Counted from the first letter of the stretch, positions 18,863 through 27,131 are shown. The stretch: DNA of 42,925 bases from Halanaerobium sp. (GCA_018399955.1 JAGYNO010000008.1:1-42925), one strand, 5' to 3'. A program made the numbers and translations. Notes: generated by a model not told the origin, from the letters alone.

Positions 18863-19805
18863 TGATATATATTCAAATGCACCTTATCCATTAAATTATT
18901 TTCTGGATAAAATATGTAATTATATAATGCTTAATCTAGATGAAGATTACAATATAATAGGTTTTAATGAAAAATTTAATAATCTTGTAAAAGTAGAAAA
19001 AGAAGATATAAAAGAATTAAAATTAAAGAGTGTTTTTAGTAATATAAATTTAAATGAAATTAATTTTGAAAATAATGAAATTTTTAAGAAATTTAATCTT
19101 TTTTTTATTGATGAGATTATTAAAAATCAGGTATATAATGATTATATTTGCTATATATTTGAATTAAGAACTGGCTATTATTTAATTGGAATTGAAAGAA
19201 AACCTGAACAGAGTGAAATTATAACTAAAATTTCTAAATTAAATAATGAACTTGCAAATATGACAAGAGAATTGAAAAAGAAAAATTCCAAGCTTAAAAA
19301 AGCAAATCAAAAAATAGAAGAATTATTAAGAACAGATAAGTTAACAGGATTAAGCAACCGCAGGCATTTTATGGAATATTTTGCAAAAATAATTTCTAAT
19401 GCAAAAAGACATTCTCTACCACTCTCACTTGTTATGTGTGATCTTGATAAATTTAAAAATATTAATGATAGTTATGGTCATGATGTTGGAGATAAGGTTC
19501 TGGAAAATGTGGGCGAACTTCTGCGAGATGAAACTCGAGATGAAGACCTGGCAGCTAGAATAGGTGGAGAAGAGTTCACTATTATTTTAAATGGTACTTC
19601 ACTAGAAGATGGTAAAAATTATGCAGAACGAGTTAGGAAAAAAGTTTCTAAACTTGATATTAATCAAATTTCTGGAAATATAACTATAAGTCTGGGTGTA
19701 AGTAAACTAAAAGAATCAGATGATCAAGAAAGTTTTTTAAAACGAGCTGATAAAGCTCTTTATAAGGCTAAAAATAATGGAAGAAATCAAGTCTGTGTAT
19801 TATAA
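18849..19805 (+). CDS. Diguanylate cyclase (PAS-like + GGDEF), partner of the B12 sensor
   Basis: The 318-residue soluble protein has a PAS-like N-terminal region (about 10-115), a charged coiled coil (about 120-155) and a complete GGDEF domain (about 158-318). The active-site loop reads GGEEF (239-243), an active variant. The inhibitory I-site RxxD is present as R230-D-E-D233 at the normal distance, so c-di-GMP feedback is expected. The metal and nucleotide residues DLDKFKNINDSYGHDVGD are intact. The start ATG at 18849 follows AAAGGTG and overlaps the B12-sensor gene by 14 bp, a sign of translational coupling. A second in-frame ATG at 18855 is possible. Making c-di-GMP from two GTP in response to the upstream sensor is a reasonable model. 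No c-di-GMP effector gene lies nearby. Confidence 0.92.
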   Translation: MNMYNDIYSNAPYPLNYFLDKICNYIMLNLDEDYNIIGFNEKFNNLVKVEKEDIKELKLKSVFSNINLNEINFENNEIFKKFNLFFIDEIIKNQVYNDYICYIFELRTGYYLIGIERKPEQSEIITKISKLNNELANMTRELKKKNSKLKKANQKIEELLRTDKLTGLSNRRHFMEYFAKIISNAKRHSLPLSLVMCDLDKFKNINDSYGHDVGDKVLENVGELLRDETRDEDLAARIGGEEFTIILNGTSLEDGKNYAERVRKKVSKLDINQISGNITISLGVSKLKESDDQESFLKRADKALYKAKNNGRNQVCVL

Positions 19806-19830
19806 ATTGAAATAAAGTCAGCGTATTTAG

Positions 19831-19866
19831 CACCTCTTTTGTCTTATTTGAAGAGGTGATTTTTTA
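19831..19866 (+). terminator. Rho-independent terminator after the cyclase gene
   Basis: CACCTCTT (19831-19838) pairs with AAGAGGTG (19851-19858) around a 12-base loop and is followed by ATTTTTT. It lies 26 bp after the cyclase stop and separates the sensor/cyclase pair from carB. Confidence 0.88.
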
Positions 19867-20004
19867 TGGGGAGAGAATATTATTTAGGGTTTGTACTTTG
19901 ATCTGTAATTCTGTTTTTTCTGAATATTAGCCTAGAAGCAGGAATTTTCTTCTTAACATCTAAAATATTATAAAGGTTAAATATTTTTGAGGAGGAGAGT
20001 AGTT

Positions 20005-23000
20005 ATGCCAAAAAGAAAAGATATTAATAAGGTTTTGATAATTGGTTCTGGTCCAATAGTTATTGGTCAGGCATGTGAATTTGATTATTCAGGGACTCAG
20101 GCATGTAAAGCATTGATGGAAGAGGATTATGAGATAGTACTTGTTAATTCTAATCCTGCAACAATAATGACAGATCCAGAAATGGCTGATAGAACATATA
20201 TTGAACCCCTAACTGTAAATAGTTTAGAAAAGATTATAGAAAAGGAAAAACCTGATGCATTATTATCAAATTTAGGTGGTCAGACGGCTTTAAATCTTTC
20301 ATCAGAATTATATGCAGCTGGAATACTTGATAAACATGGTGTAGAGATAATTGGTATTCAACCTGAGGCAATAGAACGAGGAGAAGATAGAATTTCTTTT
20401 AAAGAAGAGATGGAAAAACTTAATGTTCCAATGCCCAAAAGTTTGCCGGCTTATACTGTTAAAGAAGCAGAAAAAATTGCAAAAGATTTAGGGTATCCAG
20501 TTGTAGTCCGCCCAGCTTATACAATGGGAGGTACAGGTGGTGGGCTTGTTTATAATGTCGAAGAATTAAGAAATACAGCTGAAAATGGTTTGGCAGCCAG
20601 TATGATTAATCAGATATTGGTAGAAGAAGCTGTAATTGGCTGGGAAGAATTAGAACTAGAACTTGTTAGAGATGATAAAGGCAAAAAAATATCAATTTGT
20701 TTTATAGAAAATGTAGATCCTATGGGAGTACACACCGGAGACAGTTTTTGTGTTGCACCGATGTTAACAGTAGATCAAGAAGTACAGGACAGAATAGAAG
20801 AGTACAGTTACAAAATAGCAGATGCTATTGGAGTAATCGGAGGAGCAAATTTTCAATTTGCATATAACCCGGCTGATGATAGACTGGCTGTAATTGAGAT
20901 GAATCCAAGGACTTCAAGATCTTCTGCTCTTGCCTCAAAGGCAACAGGCTTTCCTATTGCAAGAATATCAACAAAATTGTCAGTTGGAATAACCTTAGAT
21001 GAACTCCCTTACTGGAAGGAAGGAACACTTGATAAATATAAGCCAAGTGGTGATTATGTTGTTGTAAAATATGCACGCTGGTCATTTGAAAAATTTCCTG
21101 GTGCAGAAGATAAGCTGGGAACTCAGATGAAAGCAGTTGGAGAAGCAATGAGTATCGGCAAAAATTTTGCAGAAGCGATGCAGAAAGCTATCAGATCTTT
21201 AGAGATCGATAGATATGGATTGGGTAATGTAGAGAAATTGATTGGATTAAGCAGAGAAGAGATAGTTGACCACCTGCGTACACCTTCAAGTGAAAGATTT
21301 TTCTTAATCTATCTGGGAATGCAGAAAGGACTCACTATTGATGATATATATGAGATAACTTTTGTTAATAAGTGGTTTTTAAGAGAGATTGAAAAACTGG
21401 TCGATTTCGAAAAAGAAATGAGCTTTTATAGAGATAAAGATATCCCAGATGATTTATTAGTTAAAGCTAAAGAACTTGGGTTCTCTGATAAATATCTTTC
21501 AGAAATTCTTAATACTGAAGAAAGTAAAATTAGAAGACAGAGGCTTGATACAGGTAAAACAGGTGATTTTGATTTAGTTCCGGTTAGTGGAGCAAAGGGA
21601 GAATACTATTATTCTTCATATAATATGCAAAACAGTTCTGTTGGAACTACGGATAATAAAAAGGTAATGATCTTAGGTGGAGGTCCAAACAGAATTGGTC
21701 AGGGAATAGAGTTTGACTATGCATGTGTTCATGCAGCTTTTACTTTAGATGATTTAGGTTATGAATCTGTAATGGTCAACTGTAATCCAGAAACAGTATC
21801 AACTGATTATGATATCTCGAATAAACTATATTTTGAACCTTTAACAACAGAAGATGTACTCAGAATTTATGAAAAGGAAAAACCTGATGGTATGATTGTT
21901 CAATTTGGAGGACAGACACCACTTAATATTGCTGCTGAATTAGAAAATGCAGGAGTTAATATTCTTGGCACCTCTCCAGCAAGCATTGATTTTGCTGAAG
22001 ATAGAGAACAATTTAGAGATTTAATGAATAAGCTTAATATTCCACAGCCAGAAAGTGATATTGCAAAATCTGTTGATGAAGCAGATAAGATTGCTGAAGA
22101 AATAGGATTTCCCTTGATGTTGAGGCCTTCTTATGTACTTGGAGGTAGGGGAATGGAAATAGTTTATGATAGAGATAGTTTAAATAATTATATAGAATCT
22201 CAGGTGGCTGAAGTTTCTGCTGAACATCCTATTTTAATAGATAAATTTTTAGAAGATGCACTTGAGGCAGAAGTAGATGCATTAACTGATGGTAAAGACA
22301 CCTTTGCAGCAGCTGTAATGGAGCACATTGAGGAAGCAGGAATACATTCAGGTGATAGTGCCTGTGCTATTCCATCTTTAGAAATTACTGATAAGCAGTT
22401 GGAAACAATTAAAGATTATACAGCAAAAATAGCAGAAGGTCTAAATGTAGTTGGTCTGATGAATATTCAATTTGCAATTTATGAAGATGAAGTATATATT
22501 ATTGAAGCAAATCCAAGAGCATCCAGAACAGTTCCCTTAGTCAGTAAAGTAACTGGAATCAATATGGCTCGGCTTGCAACAAAATTAATGTTAGGAGAAT
22601 CACTAGTTTCATTAAATTTAAAAGATAAAATTATACCTTATACAGGGGTAAAAGAAGCAGTTTTTCCTTTTGATAAGTTTGAGAATATTGATCCTGTTTT
22701 AGGGCCAGAAATGAAAGCTACTGGTGAAGTTATGGGAATAGCAGAAAGTTATGCACATGCATTTTACAAAGCACAGTCAGCAGCCGGGCTGGAACTGCCG
22801 CTATCAGGTAAGGTTTTAATTACTGTAAATGATAAAGATAAGCCAAAAATAAAGGATACTGCTAAAAAATTAGTTGAGCTTGGCTTTGAAATTACTGCAA
22901 CTAAAGGAACTCATCAATATTTACAGAGTGAGGGTATAGAGAGCAGTATTATAAATAAATTGAATCGAGGCCGGCCTAATATAATTGATGCAGTAAAAAA

Positions 23001-23211
23001 TGATGATATTCAGCTGATTGTAAATACTCCAGTTGGAAAAGAAGGAATAGAAGATGACAGTTATATTCGTTCTGGAGCTATAAAACATAAAATTCCATAT
23101 ATAACAACAACCAATGCTGCAAGAGCAAGTGTGGATGGAATAGAAGCAGCACTTAAAAGTGATTATGAATTAAGGGCAATACAGGATTATCATAAAATGT
23201 TAAAAGAATAA
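20005..23211 (+). CDS. carB: Carbamoyl-phosphate synthase, large (ammonia) subunit
   Basis: The product is about 1068 residues, the usual length of CarB. It has two homologous ATP-grasp halves. The first begins KVLIIGSGPIVIGQACEFDYSG and includes RPAYTMGGTGGG and MNPRTSRSSALASKATGFP. The second begins KVMILGGGPNRIGQGIEFDY and includes RPSYVLGGRGMEIV and EANPRASRTVPLVSK. An MGS-like allosteric domain (about 930-1068) ends the chain. CarB makes carbamoyl phosphate from bicarbonate, ATP and ammonia supplied by the glutaminase CarA, for pyrimidine and arginine synthesis. No carA or other pyr/arg gene is in the window, so the gene is unusually isolated. ATG 20005 follows GAGGAGGAG; the in-frame TTG at 19987 precedes that site and is rejected. 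Confidence 0.96.
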   Translation: MPKRKDINKVLIIGSGPIVIGQACEFDYSGTQACKALMEEDYEIVLVNSNPATIMTDPEMADRTYIEPLTVNSLEKIIEKEKPDALLSNLGGQTALNLSSELYAAGILDKHGVEIIGIQPEAIERGEDRISFKEEMEKLNVPMPKSLPAYTVKEAEKIAKDLGYPVVVRPAYTMGGTGGGLVYNVEELRNTAENGLAASMINQILVEEAVIGWEELELELVRDDKGKKISICFIENVDPMGVHTGDSFCVAPMLTVDQEVQDRIEEYSYKIADAIGVIGGANFQFAYNPADDRLAVIEMNPRTSRSSALASKATGFPIARISTKLSVGITLDELPYWKEGTLDKYKPSGDYVVVKYARWSFEKFPGAEDKLGTQMKAVGEAMSIGKNFAEAMQKAIRSLEIDRYGLGNVEKLIGLSREEIVDHLRTPSSERFFLIYLGMQKGLTIDDIYEITFVNKWFLREIEKLVDFEKEMSFYRDKDIPDDLLVKAKELGFSDKYLSEILNTEESKIRRQRLDTGKTGDFDLVPVSGAKGEYYYSSYNMQNSSVGTTDNKKVMILGGGPNRIGQGIEFDYACVHAAFTLDDLGYESVMVNCNPETVSTDYDISNKLYFEPLTTEDVLRIYEKEKPDGMIVQFGGQTPLNIAAELENAGVNILGTSPASIDFAEDREQFRDLMNKLNIPQPESDIAKSVDEADKIAEEIGFPLMLRPSYVLGGRGMEIVYDRDSLNNYIESQVAEVSAEHPILIDKFLEDALEAEVDALTDGKDTFAAAVMEHIEEAGIHSGDSACAIPSLEITDKQLETIKDYTAKIAEGLNVVGLMNIQFAIYEDEVYIIEANPRASRTVPLVSKVTGINMARLATKLMLGESLVSLNLKDKIIPYTGVKEAVFPFDKFENIDPVLGPEMKATGEVMGIAESYAHAFYKAQSAAGLELPLSGKVLITVNDKDKPKIKDTAKKLVELGFEITATKGTHQYLQSEGIESSIINKLNRGRPNIIDAVKNDDIQLIVNTPVGKEGIEDDSYIRSGAIKHKIPYITTTNAARASVDGIEAALKSDYELRAIQDYHKMLKE

Positions 23212-23244
23212 AATATAAAGAGCTTAATAGGAGTTGATCAGTTT

Positions 23245-23655
23245 ATGAGTAATCAGAATAAAGGAAAAAGATCACCATCAATAGATCAGTGGCTTAAAGA
23301 AGCAAAGTCTGAAAAAAATGCTTTGGAACAGGGAATGTATTTAGTTCACAATGGAGTTGTAAGGCAGAGCCCTAGAGAAAAAGTGAGAAACGGAATAGAT
23401 AATGGTTCAGTTGTCAAAGGAATGGATTTTGACTATGATTCTAAAAAAGTTGAGGCAGCAGAAGCTGAAACATATGAAATGGATGGTATTTTTTATGTTA
23501 GGACTTGGCTTAATAAAGGGCAGCTTGAAGTTGGTGATGACATCATGTATGTCCTTATTGGTGGAGATATAAGGCCACATGTAATTGAAGCACTTCAGTT
23601 TCTTGTTGGTAAAATAAAAAATGAATGTGTCAAAGAAATAGAACAGAGTCATTAA
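23245..23655 (+). CDS. MoaE-like protein (molybdopterin synthase large-subunit family)
   Basis: The 136-residue protein resembles the MoaE family found in anaerobes, by its GMYLVHNGVVRQSPREKV block and the C-terminal LEVGDDIMYVLIGGDIRPHVIEALQFLVGKIK. MoaE is the catalytic subunit of molybdopterin synthase, which takes sulfur from MoaD thiocarboxylate to make the dithiolene. I see no MoaD or other molybdenum-cofactor gene nearby, and the region between the two blocks is short, so enzymatic activity is uncertain. The gene starts 33 bp after carB with GGAGTTGATC as a modest ribosome binding site, so the two may be co-transcribed although no functional link is obvious. An AT-rich hairpin about 120 bp downstream may end the transcript. 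Confidence 0.72.
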   Translation: MSNQNKGKRSPSIDQWLKEAKSEKNALEQGMYLVHNGVVRQSPREKVRNGIDNGSVVKGMDFDYDSKKVEAAEAETYEMDGIFYVRTWLNKGQLEVGDDIMYVLIGGDIRPHVIEALQFLVGKIKNECVKEIEQSH

Positions 23656-23960
23656 TTTTGGTTTTATTTAAAGAATTAGTGATAGAAGCTAAAGTCTGCT
23701 CGCAAAACTGGTGGGCTTACCCCAAGGAGGGTCAATTAATCTCTTCTAGCAGGAATTATATTTAGTGAATTGGTCTAAAAAATTAAATTTTTTAGATTAC
23801 TTTTAGATAACTTTGATATAGTAGCATTTAATGCATGGAATTTAAGTAATATACACTAGTTCGTGACACTATGCTGTCATAGGACCGTGATATTATAAAA
23901 TAAGCTAAATAAATTTCAAAAGAAAAATACGCAATTAATTCTACTAAGGAGGAGAAAAAT
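23656..23960 (+). promoter_or_regulatory. 305-bp intergenic region before spoVS with possible structured leader
   Basis: No ORF is evident. The stretch 23695-23750 is more GC-rich than its surroundings; CTGCT near 23697 can pair with AGCAG near 23747, enclosing GGTGGG and ACCCC elements. CTATG/CATAG can form a small hairpin near 23871-23884. AGGAATT at 23751-23757 matches a box seen in other spacers here. I do not recognise a known riboswitch class. The ribosome binding site AAGGAGGAG for spoVS is at its 3' end. Confidence 0.4.
23774..23796 (+). terminator. AT-rich hairpin, possible terminator for the MoaE-like gene
   Basis: TCTAAAAAAT (23774-23783) and ATTTTTTAGA (23787-23796) are perfect complements with a three-base loop, followed by TTACTTTTAG. 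The stem has few GC pairs, so termination strength is doubtful. Confidence 0.45.
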
Positions 23961-24221
23961 ATGGAAACATTAAAAGTAGCATCTAGTTCTAATCCTAATA
24001 AAGTAGCAGGTGCATTAGCAGGTATTTTGAGAGAAAGTGATGTCGTAGAGCTGCAGTCTGTTGGTGCAGGAGCCTTAAATCAAGGTATTAAAGCCATTGC
24101 AATAGCTAGAGGCTTTGTTGCACCAAGCGGTATTGATTTAATTTGTATTCCAGCTTTTATGGATATAGAGATTGATGGTGAAGAGAGAACAGCAATCAAA
24201 TTAATTGTAAAATCCAGATAA
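23961..24221 (+). CDS. spoVS: Stage V sporulation protein S
   Basis: The 86-residue protein is a full-length SpoVS, highly conserved across its length: METLKVASSSNPNKVAGALAG, then SVGAGALNQGIKAIAIARGFV and the end IDGEERTAIKLIVKSR. SpoVS is a small Alba-like protein needed for late sporulation steps in B. subtilis, where it is made under sigma-H control. It is also kept in many bacteria that rarely or never sporulate, so its presence does not prove sporulation. The ribosome binding site AAGGAGGAG is excellent. It is flanked by a long leader and its own strong terminator, so it is probably a single-gene transcript. Confidence 0.96.
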   Translation: METLKVASSSNPNKVAGALAGILRESDVVELQSVGAGALNQGIKAIAIARGFVAPSGIDLICIPAFMDIEIDGEERTAIKLIVKSR

Positions 24222-24226
24222 AATTT

Positions 24227-24262
24227 AGGCCTGCTGATTTTTTTCGGCAGGCCTGTTTATTT
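24227..24262 (+). terminator. Rho-independent terminator after spoVS
   Basis: AGGCCTGCTG (24227-24236) pairs with CGGCAGGCCT (24245-24254), ten pairs with one G-U, around a T-rich loop, followed by GTTTATTT. It lies directly after the spoVS stop. Confidence 0.9.
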
Positions 24263-24339
24263 AAACTCATAGAATCATTTAAACCCGCAAATATCTTTAA
24301 CCAATACGCAGTTTGAATAAATTTTTCTTGCCTGTTTCA

Positions 24340-24366
24340 AGAAAAAAATATATTTTTTTCGAATAA
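24340..24366 (+). promoter_or_regulatory. Sigma-H-like promoter candidate before the Nudix gene
   Basis: AGAAAAA at 24340-24346, a 14-base spacer and GAATAA at 24361-24366. The -10 part fits GAAT well; the -35 part departs from AGGA at one position. A second box AGGAATT lies at 24373-24379, 76 bp before the GTG start. Tentative. Confidence 0.35.
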
Positions 24367-24448
24367 AATTAAAGGAATTCCGCTTAATATAATTAATAAT
24401 ATGATTAGAGATAGTTTAGTTTATTGAAAAATATAGGAGGCTTAAAAA

Positions 24449-24886
24449 GTGGAATATCCAGAAGTAGTTGTAGGAGCAGTTATATTAAATCCTGATGATA
24501 AGGTTTTGATTTGTCGATCTACTAAGTGGAACAAAAAGTATATTATACCAGGTGGTCATATTGAACTAGGTGAAGGCATGGAAGCTGCCTTAAAAAGAGA
24601 AGTGATGGAAGAAACAGGGCTTGAAATATATGATGTTGAACTTTTCAGTTTAAAAGATAGTCTAAAAAGTAGTGATCTAGATAAACATTTTATATTTATT
24701 GATTATCTCTGCAGAACAGATTCTTATGAAGTTACTTTAAATGATGAAGCTGATCTCTATGAGTGGATTTCTCTTGATGAATTAGATGAATATGATATTG
24801 GAACTTTTGTAAAAAAATTGTTAGAAGAATTACGGGATAAAAATACTTCAGAATATAAAACTGAAATTTTTTATGGGTTTAATTAA
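24449..24886 (+). CDS. Nudix hydrolase
   Basis: The 145-residue protein has a complete Nudix box, G-x5-E-x7-RE-V-x-EE-x-GL, read as GGHIELGEG then AALKREVMEETGLEI (about residues 34-57). Nudix enzymes hydrolyse nucleoside diphosphates linked to other groups, using Mg2+ held by the box glutamates. The small size and the lack of extra domains resemble MutT/NTP-pyrophosphatase-like members, but the substrate cannot be told. Translation starts at GTG 24449 after ATAGGAGG. The CDGSH gene begins 28 bp downstream without an intervening terminator, so the two are probably co-transcribed. Confidence 0.9.
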   Translation: MEYPEVVVGAVILNPDDKVLICRSTKWNKKYIIPGGHIELGEGMEAALKREVMEETGLEIYDVELFSLKDSLKSSDLDKHFIFIDYLCRTDSYEVTLNDEADLYEWISLDELDEYDIGTFVKKLLEELRDKNTSEYKTEIFYGFN

Positions 24887-24913
24887 TATTTTATTATAGA
24901 AAAACAGGATGTG

Positions 24914-25606
24914 ATGACAATCTCTGATGGAAAAATTAAAAAAATAAAAATTATTAAAAATGGGCCATATTTAGTAACAGGTGGTATAACAATAAAAGAA
25001 ATGATAATTAAGCCGGTTGGCAAACATTATGAATATGAGGAAGGGGAAGAACTTCCTCAATCTGAAAGTTATGCTATCTGTAGATGTGGTAATACTAAAA
25101 CACCTCCATTTTGTGATGGCTCACATAGAGATATTGAATTTGATGGGGAGGAAACTGCTACAAATAATAAATATGAAGAGCGAGCAGAAATTTTTGAAGG
25201 AAAAACAATTGATTTAATGGACGACCACCGCTGTGCACTTGCCAGATTCTGCCATACCGAAAGAGGAAGTACCTGGCAATTAATTAAAAAATCACAAGAT
25301 GAAGAAGATAGAAAAACAGCAATTAAATCAGCAAATGAATGTCCTTCTGGTAGGTTAACAATAATAGATAAGAATGGAGAAAAGATTGAAAAAGAATATG
25401 AGACATCAATAGAAATTCTGCAGGATCCTGAAAAAAATGTTAGTTCAGCAGTTTATGTCAAGGGAGGAATTGAATTAGAGTCAGCAGATGGCAGCATTTA
25501 CGAAGTTCAGAATAGATACACACTCTGCCGATGTGGAAAGTCAAGAAATAAACCATTTTGTGATGGTACTCATATCAGGTCTGCATATAAAGATGACGAA
25601 AAATAA
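24914..25606 (+). CDS. Tandem CDGSH iron-sulfur protein with central Fer4_19-like domain
   Basis: About 230 residues with two CDGSH motifs and a different cluster motif between them (numbers count from the GTG at 24911). First CDGSH: C57-R-C59-G, then PPFCDGSH. Middle: HRCALARFCH and NECPSGRL, matching the divergent single-cluster family Fer4_19 (DUF1271-like). Second CDGSH: CRCGKSRNKPFCDGTH near the C-terminus. CDGSH domains bind [2Fe-2S] by three Cys and one His and act in redox sensing or electron/cluster transfer; this combined architecture is known in bacteria and archaea, without a firm role. The gene follows the Nudix gene by 28 bp. The start is uncertain: ATG 24914 with AGGA at 24906-24909, or GTG 24911. 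Confidence 0.88.
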   Translation: MTISDGKIKKIKIIKNGPYLVTGGITIKEMIIKPVGKHYEYEEGEELPQSESYAICRCGNTKTPPFCDGSHRDIEFDGEETATNNKYEERAEIFEGKTIDLMDDHRCALARFCHTERGSTWQLIKKSQDEEDRKTAIKSANECPSGRLTIIDKNGEKIEKEYETSIEILQDPEKNVSSAVYVKGGIELESADGSIYEVQNRYTLCRCGKSRNKPFCDGTHIRSAYKDDEK

Positions 25607-25653
25607 CTTTTTAATTTCTATAAAAGAATTAATTCAGAAAAATCTTATATAAT

Positions 25654-25683
25654 TTGCTATTATAATTGTTTGTCTGCTATAAT
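25654..25683 (+). promoter_or_regulatory. Probable sigma-A promoter for the CofE-like gene
   Basis: TTGCTA (25654-25659), an 18-bp spacer and a perfect TATAAT (25678-25683), placed 52 bp before the ATG at 25735. Confidence 0.5.
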
Positions 25684-25734
25684 AAATTTTGGTCTTTAGA
25701 AATATAACTATAAATTTATTTGAGGTGAAATTAA

Positions 25735-26916
25735 ATGAGAACAATTGGAACTGAAGTACGGGGTATCAGAGCTCCAATAGTTAAAGAAGGAGACAACCTG
25801 GTTGATATAGTAGTTGATTCATTAAAAATTTCTATGGAAGAAGAAGGTTATGAGCTGAGGGATCGAGATGTAATTGGAGTGACTGAATCACTTGTTGCAA
25901 GGGCTCAGGGTAATTATATTGATGTTAATGATATTGCCGAGCAGGTTAAGGAAAATTTTAGTGGTGATTCTCTAGGGATAGTTTTTCCTATCCTAAGTAG
26001 AAACCGATTCTCGATGATTTTAAAAGGTATAGTGAAGTCTAATAAGAAAATATACATACAATTAAGTTATCCAAATGATGAAGTTGGTAACCCACTTTTA
26101 GATATGAATAAAATATATGAATATAATATTGATCCGTATAAATATGTTATTGAGGAAGAAGAATATTTCGAAAAGTTTGGTGATTTTAAACATCCATTTA
26201 CAGGTGTCAATTATGTTGAGTTATATAAAGAAATTGCTGAAGATATTGAAATAGAAGTAATTGCTGCAAATCAACCGGAAACCATTTTGAATTATACTGA
26301 TCAGGTTATTGCTGCAGATATACATACACGTGCTAGAACAAAGCAAATTTTAGAGGAGGCTGGCGCTAAAAAAGTTATAGGCCTTGATGAAATTTGTAAT
26401 GAAGAATCTAATAAGGGATATAATCAAGAATATGGTCTTTTAGGTTCAAATAAAGCTTCAGATTCCAAACTAAAATTATTTCCCAGAGATGGGCAAAAAT
26501 TTGTTGATGAAGTACAGAAAAAATTAAAAGAATTAAGTTCTAAAGATATTGAAGTTATGATTTATGGAGACGGAGCATTTAAAGATCCAGTTGCAAAAAT
26601 ATGGGAACTCGCAGATCCAGTTGTTTCCCCAGCCTATACATCTGGCCTTGAAGGCACTCCCAATGAAGTAAAATTAAAATATTTAGCAGATAATGATCTC
26701 AAAGAATTAAAAGGTGAGGAACTATTAAATGCAGTAAAGGATGAAATTAATGCTAAAGAAACTGATTTAAGAGCTAAGATGAAGTCTCAGGGAACAACCC
26801 CTAGACGTTTAACAGATTTATTAGGAAGTTTATGTGATCTTGTAAGCGGAAGTGGAGATAAGGGAACACCAATAATTTTAATCCAGGGATATTTTGACAA
26901 TTTAGCTGATGAATAA
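25735..26916 (+). CDS. CofE-like (coenzyme F420-0:L-glutamate ligase family) protein
   Basis: The 393-residue protein belongs to the F420 ligase family (PF01996). Recognisable blocks are the start RTIGTEVRGIRAPIVKEGDN, then DVIGVTESLVARAQGNYI, GIVFPILSRNRFSMILKGI, EVMIYGDGAFKDPVAKIWELADP and the C-terminal KSQGTTPRRLTDLLGSL. Archaeal CofE adds glutamates to F420-0 using GTP. Halanaerobial-type Firmicutes are not known F420 producers, and no other F420 gene is here. The protein is also longer than CofE (about 250 residues). It is therefore more likely a ligase acting on another substrate. It is a single gene with a probable promoter and a good terminator. Confidence 0.82.
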   Translation: MRTIGTEVRGIRAPIVKEGDNLVDIVVDSLKISMEEEGYELRDRDVIGVTESLVARAQGNYIDVNDIAEQVKENFSGDSLGIVFPILSRNRFSMILKGIVKSNKKIYIQLSYPNDEVGNPLLDMNKIYEYNIDPYKYVIEEEEYFEKFGDFKHPFTGVNYVELYKEIAEDIEIEVIAANQPETILNYTDQVIAADIHTRARTKQILEEAGAKKVIGLDEICNEESNKGYNQEYGLLGSNKASDSKLKLFPRDGQKFVDEVQKKLKELSSKDIEVMIYGDGAFKDPVAKIWELADPVVSPAYTSGLEGTPNEVKLKYLADNDLKELKGEELLNAVKDEINAKETDLRAKMKSQGTTPRRLTDLLGSLCDLVSGSGDKGTPIILIQGYFDNLADE

Positions 26917-27012
26917 TTATCATTCAACATATTTTTTAAAATTGAAAGTTTTTAAATGTAGTTTTTTTGAGAGTCATGCTTAAAAAATAGTTTTATATCT
27001 TATTTTATGTAA

Positions 27013-27042
27013 TCTCTAACTTTTTAGTTAGGGATTTTTTTC
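27013..27042 (+). terminator. Rho-independent terminator after the CofE-like gene
   Basis: TCTCTAACT (27013-27021) pairs with AGTTAGGGA (27026-27034), nine pairs with one T-G, around TTTT, followed by eight T. It lies in the 300-bp spacer 26917-27216, which otherwise holds only the promoter candidate listed next. Confidence 0.88.
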
Positions 27043-27102
27043 TATATATTTAGCTATAAATATATTAAAATTATCAATTATAAAGGTAAATTTATATTTT
27101 TG

Positions 27103-27131
27103 TTGAAATTTATTTATATATGGTTTAATAC
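27103..27131 (+). promoter_or_regulatory. Possible sigma-A promoter for the GNAT gene
   Basis: TTGAAA (27103-27108), a 17-bp spacer and TAATAC (27126-27131), 86 bp before the ATG. Reasonable but in AT-rich sequence. Confidence 0.4.

Noticed and set aside
23690-23755. Possible c-di-GMP-I (GEMM) riboswitch before spoVS, because of CGCAAA and a later GGG-CTTA
   Set aside because: The upstream GGCAAACC element, the GNRA loop/receptor arrangement and the second paired arm of that class are not present.
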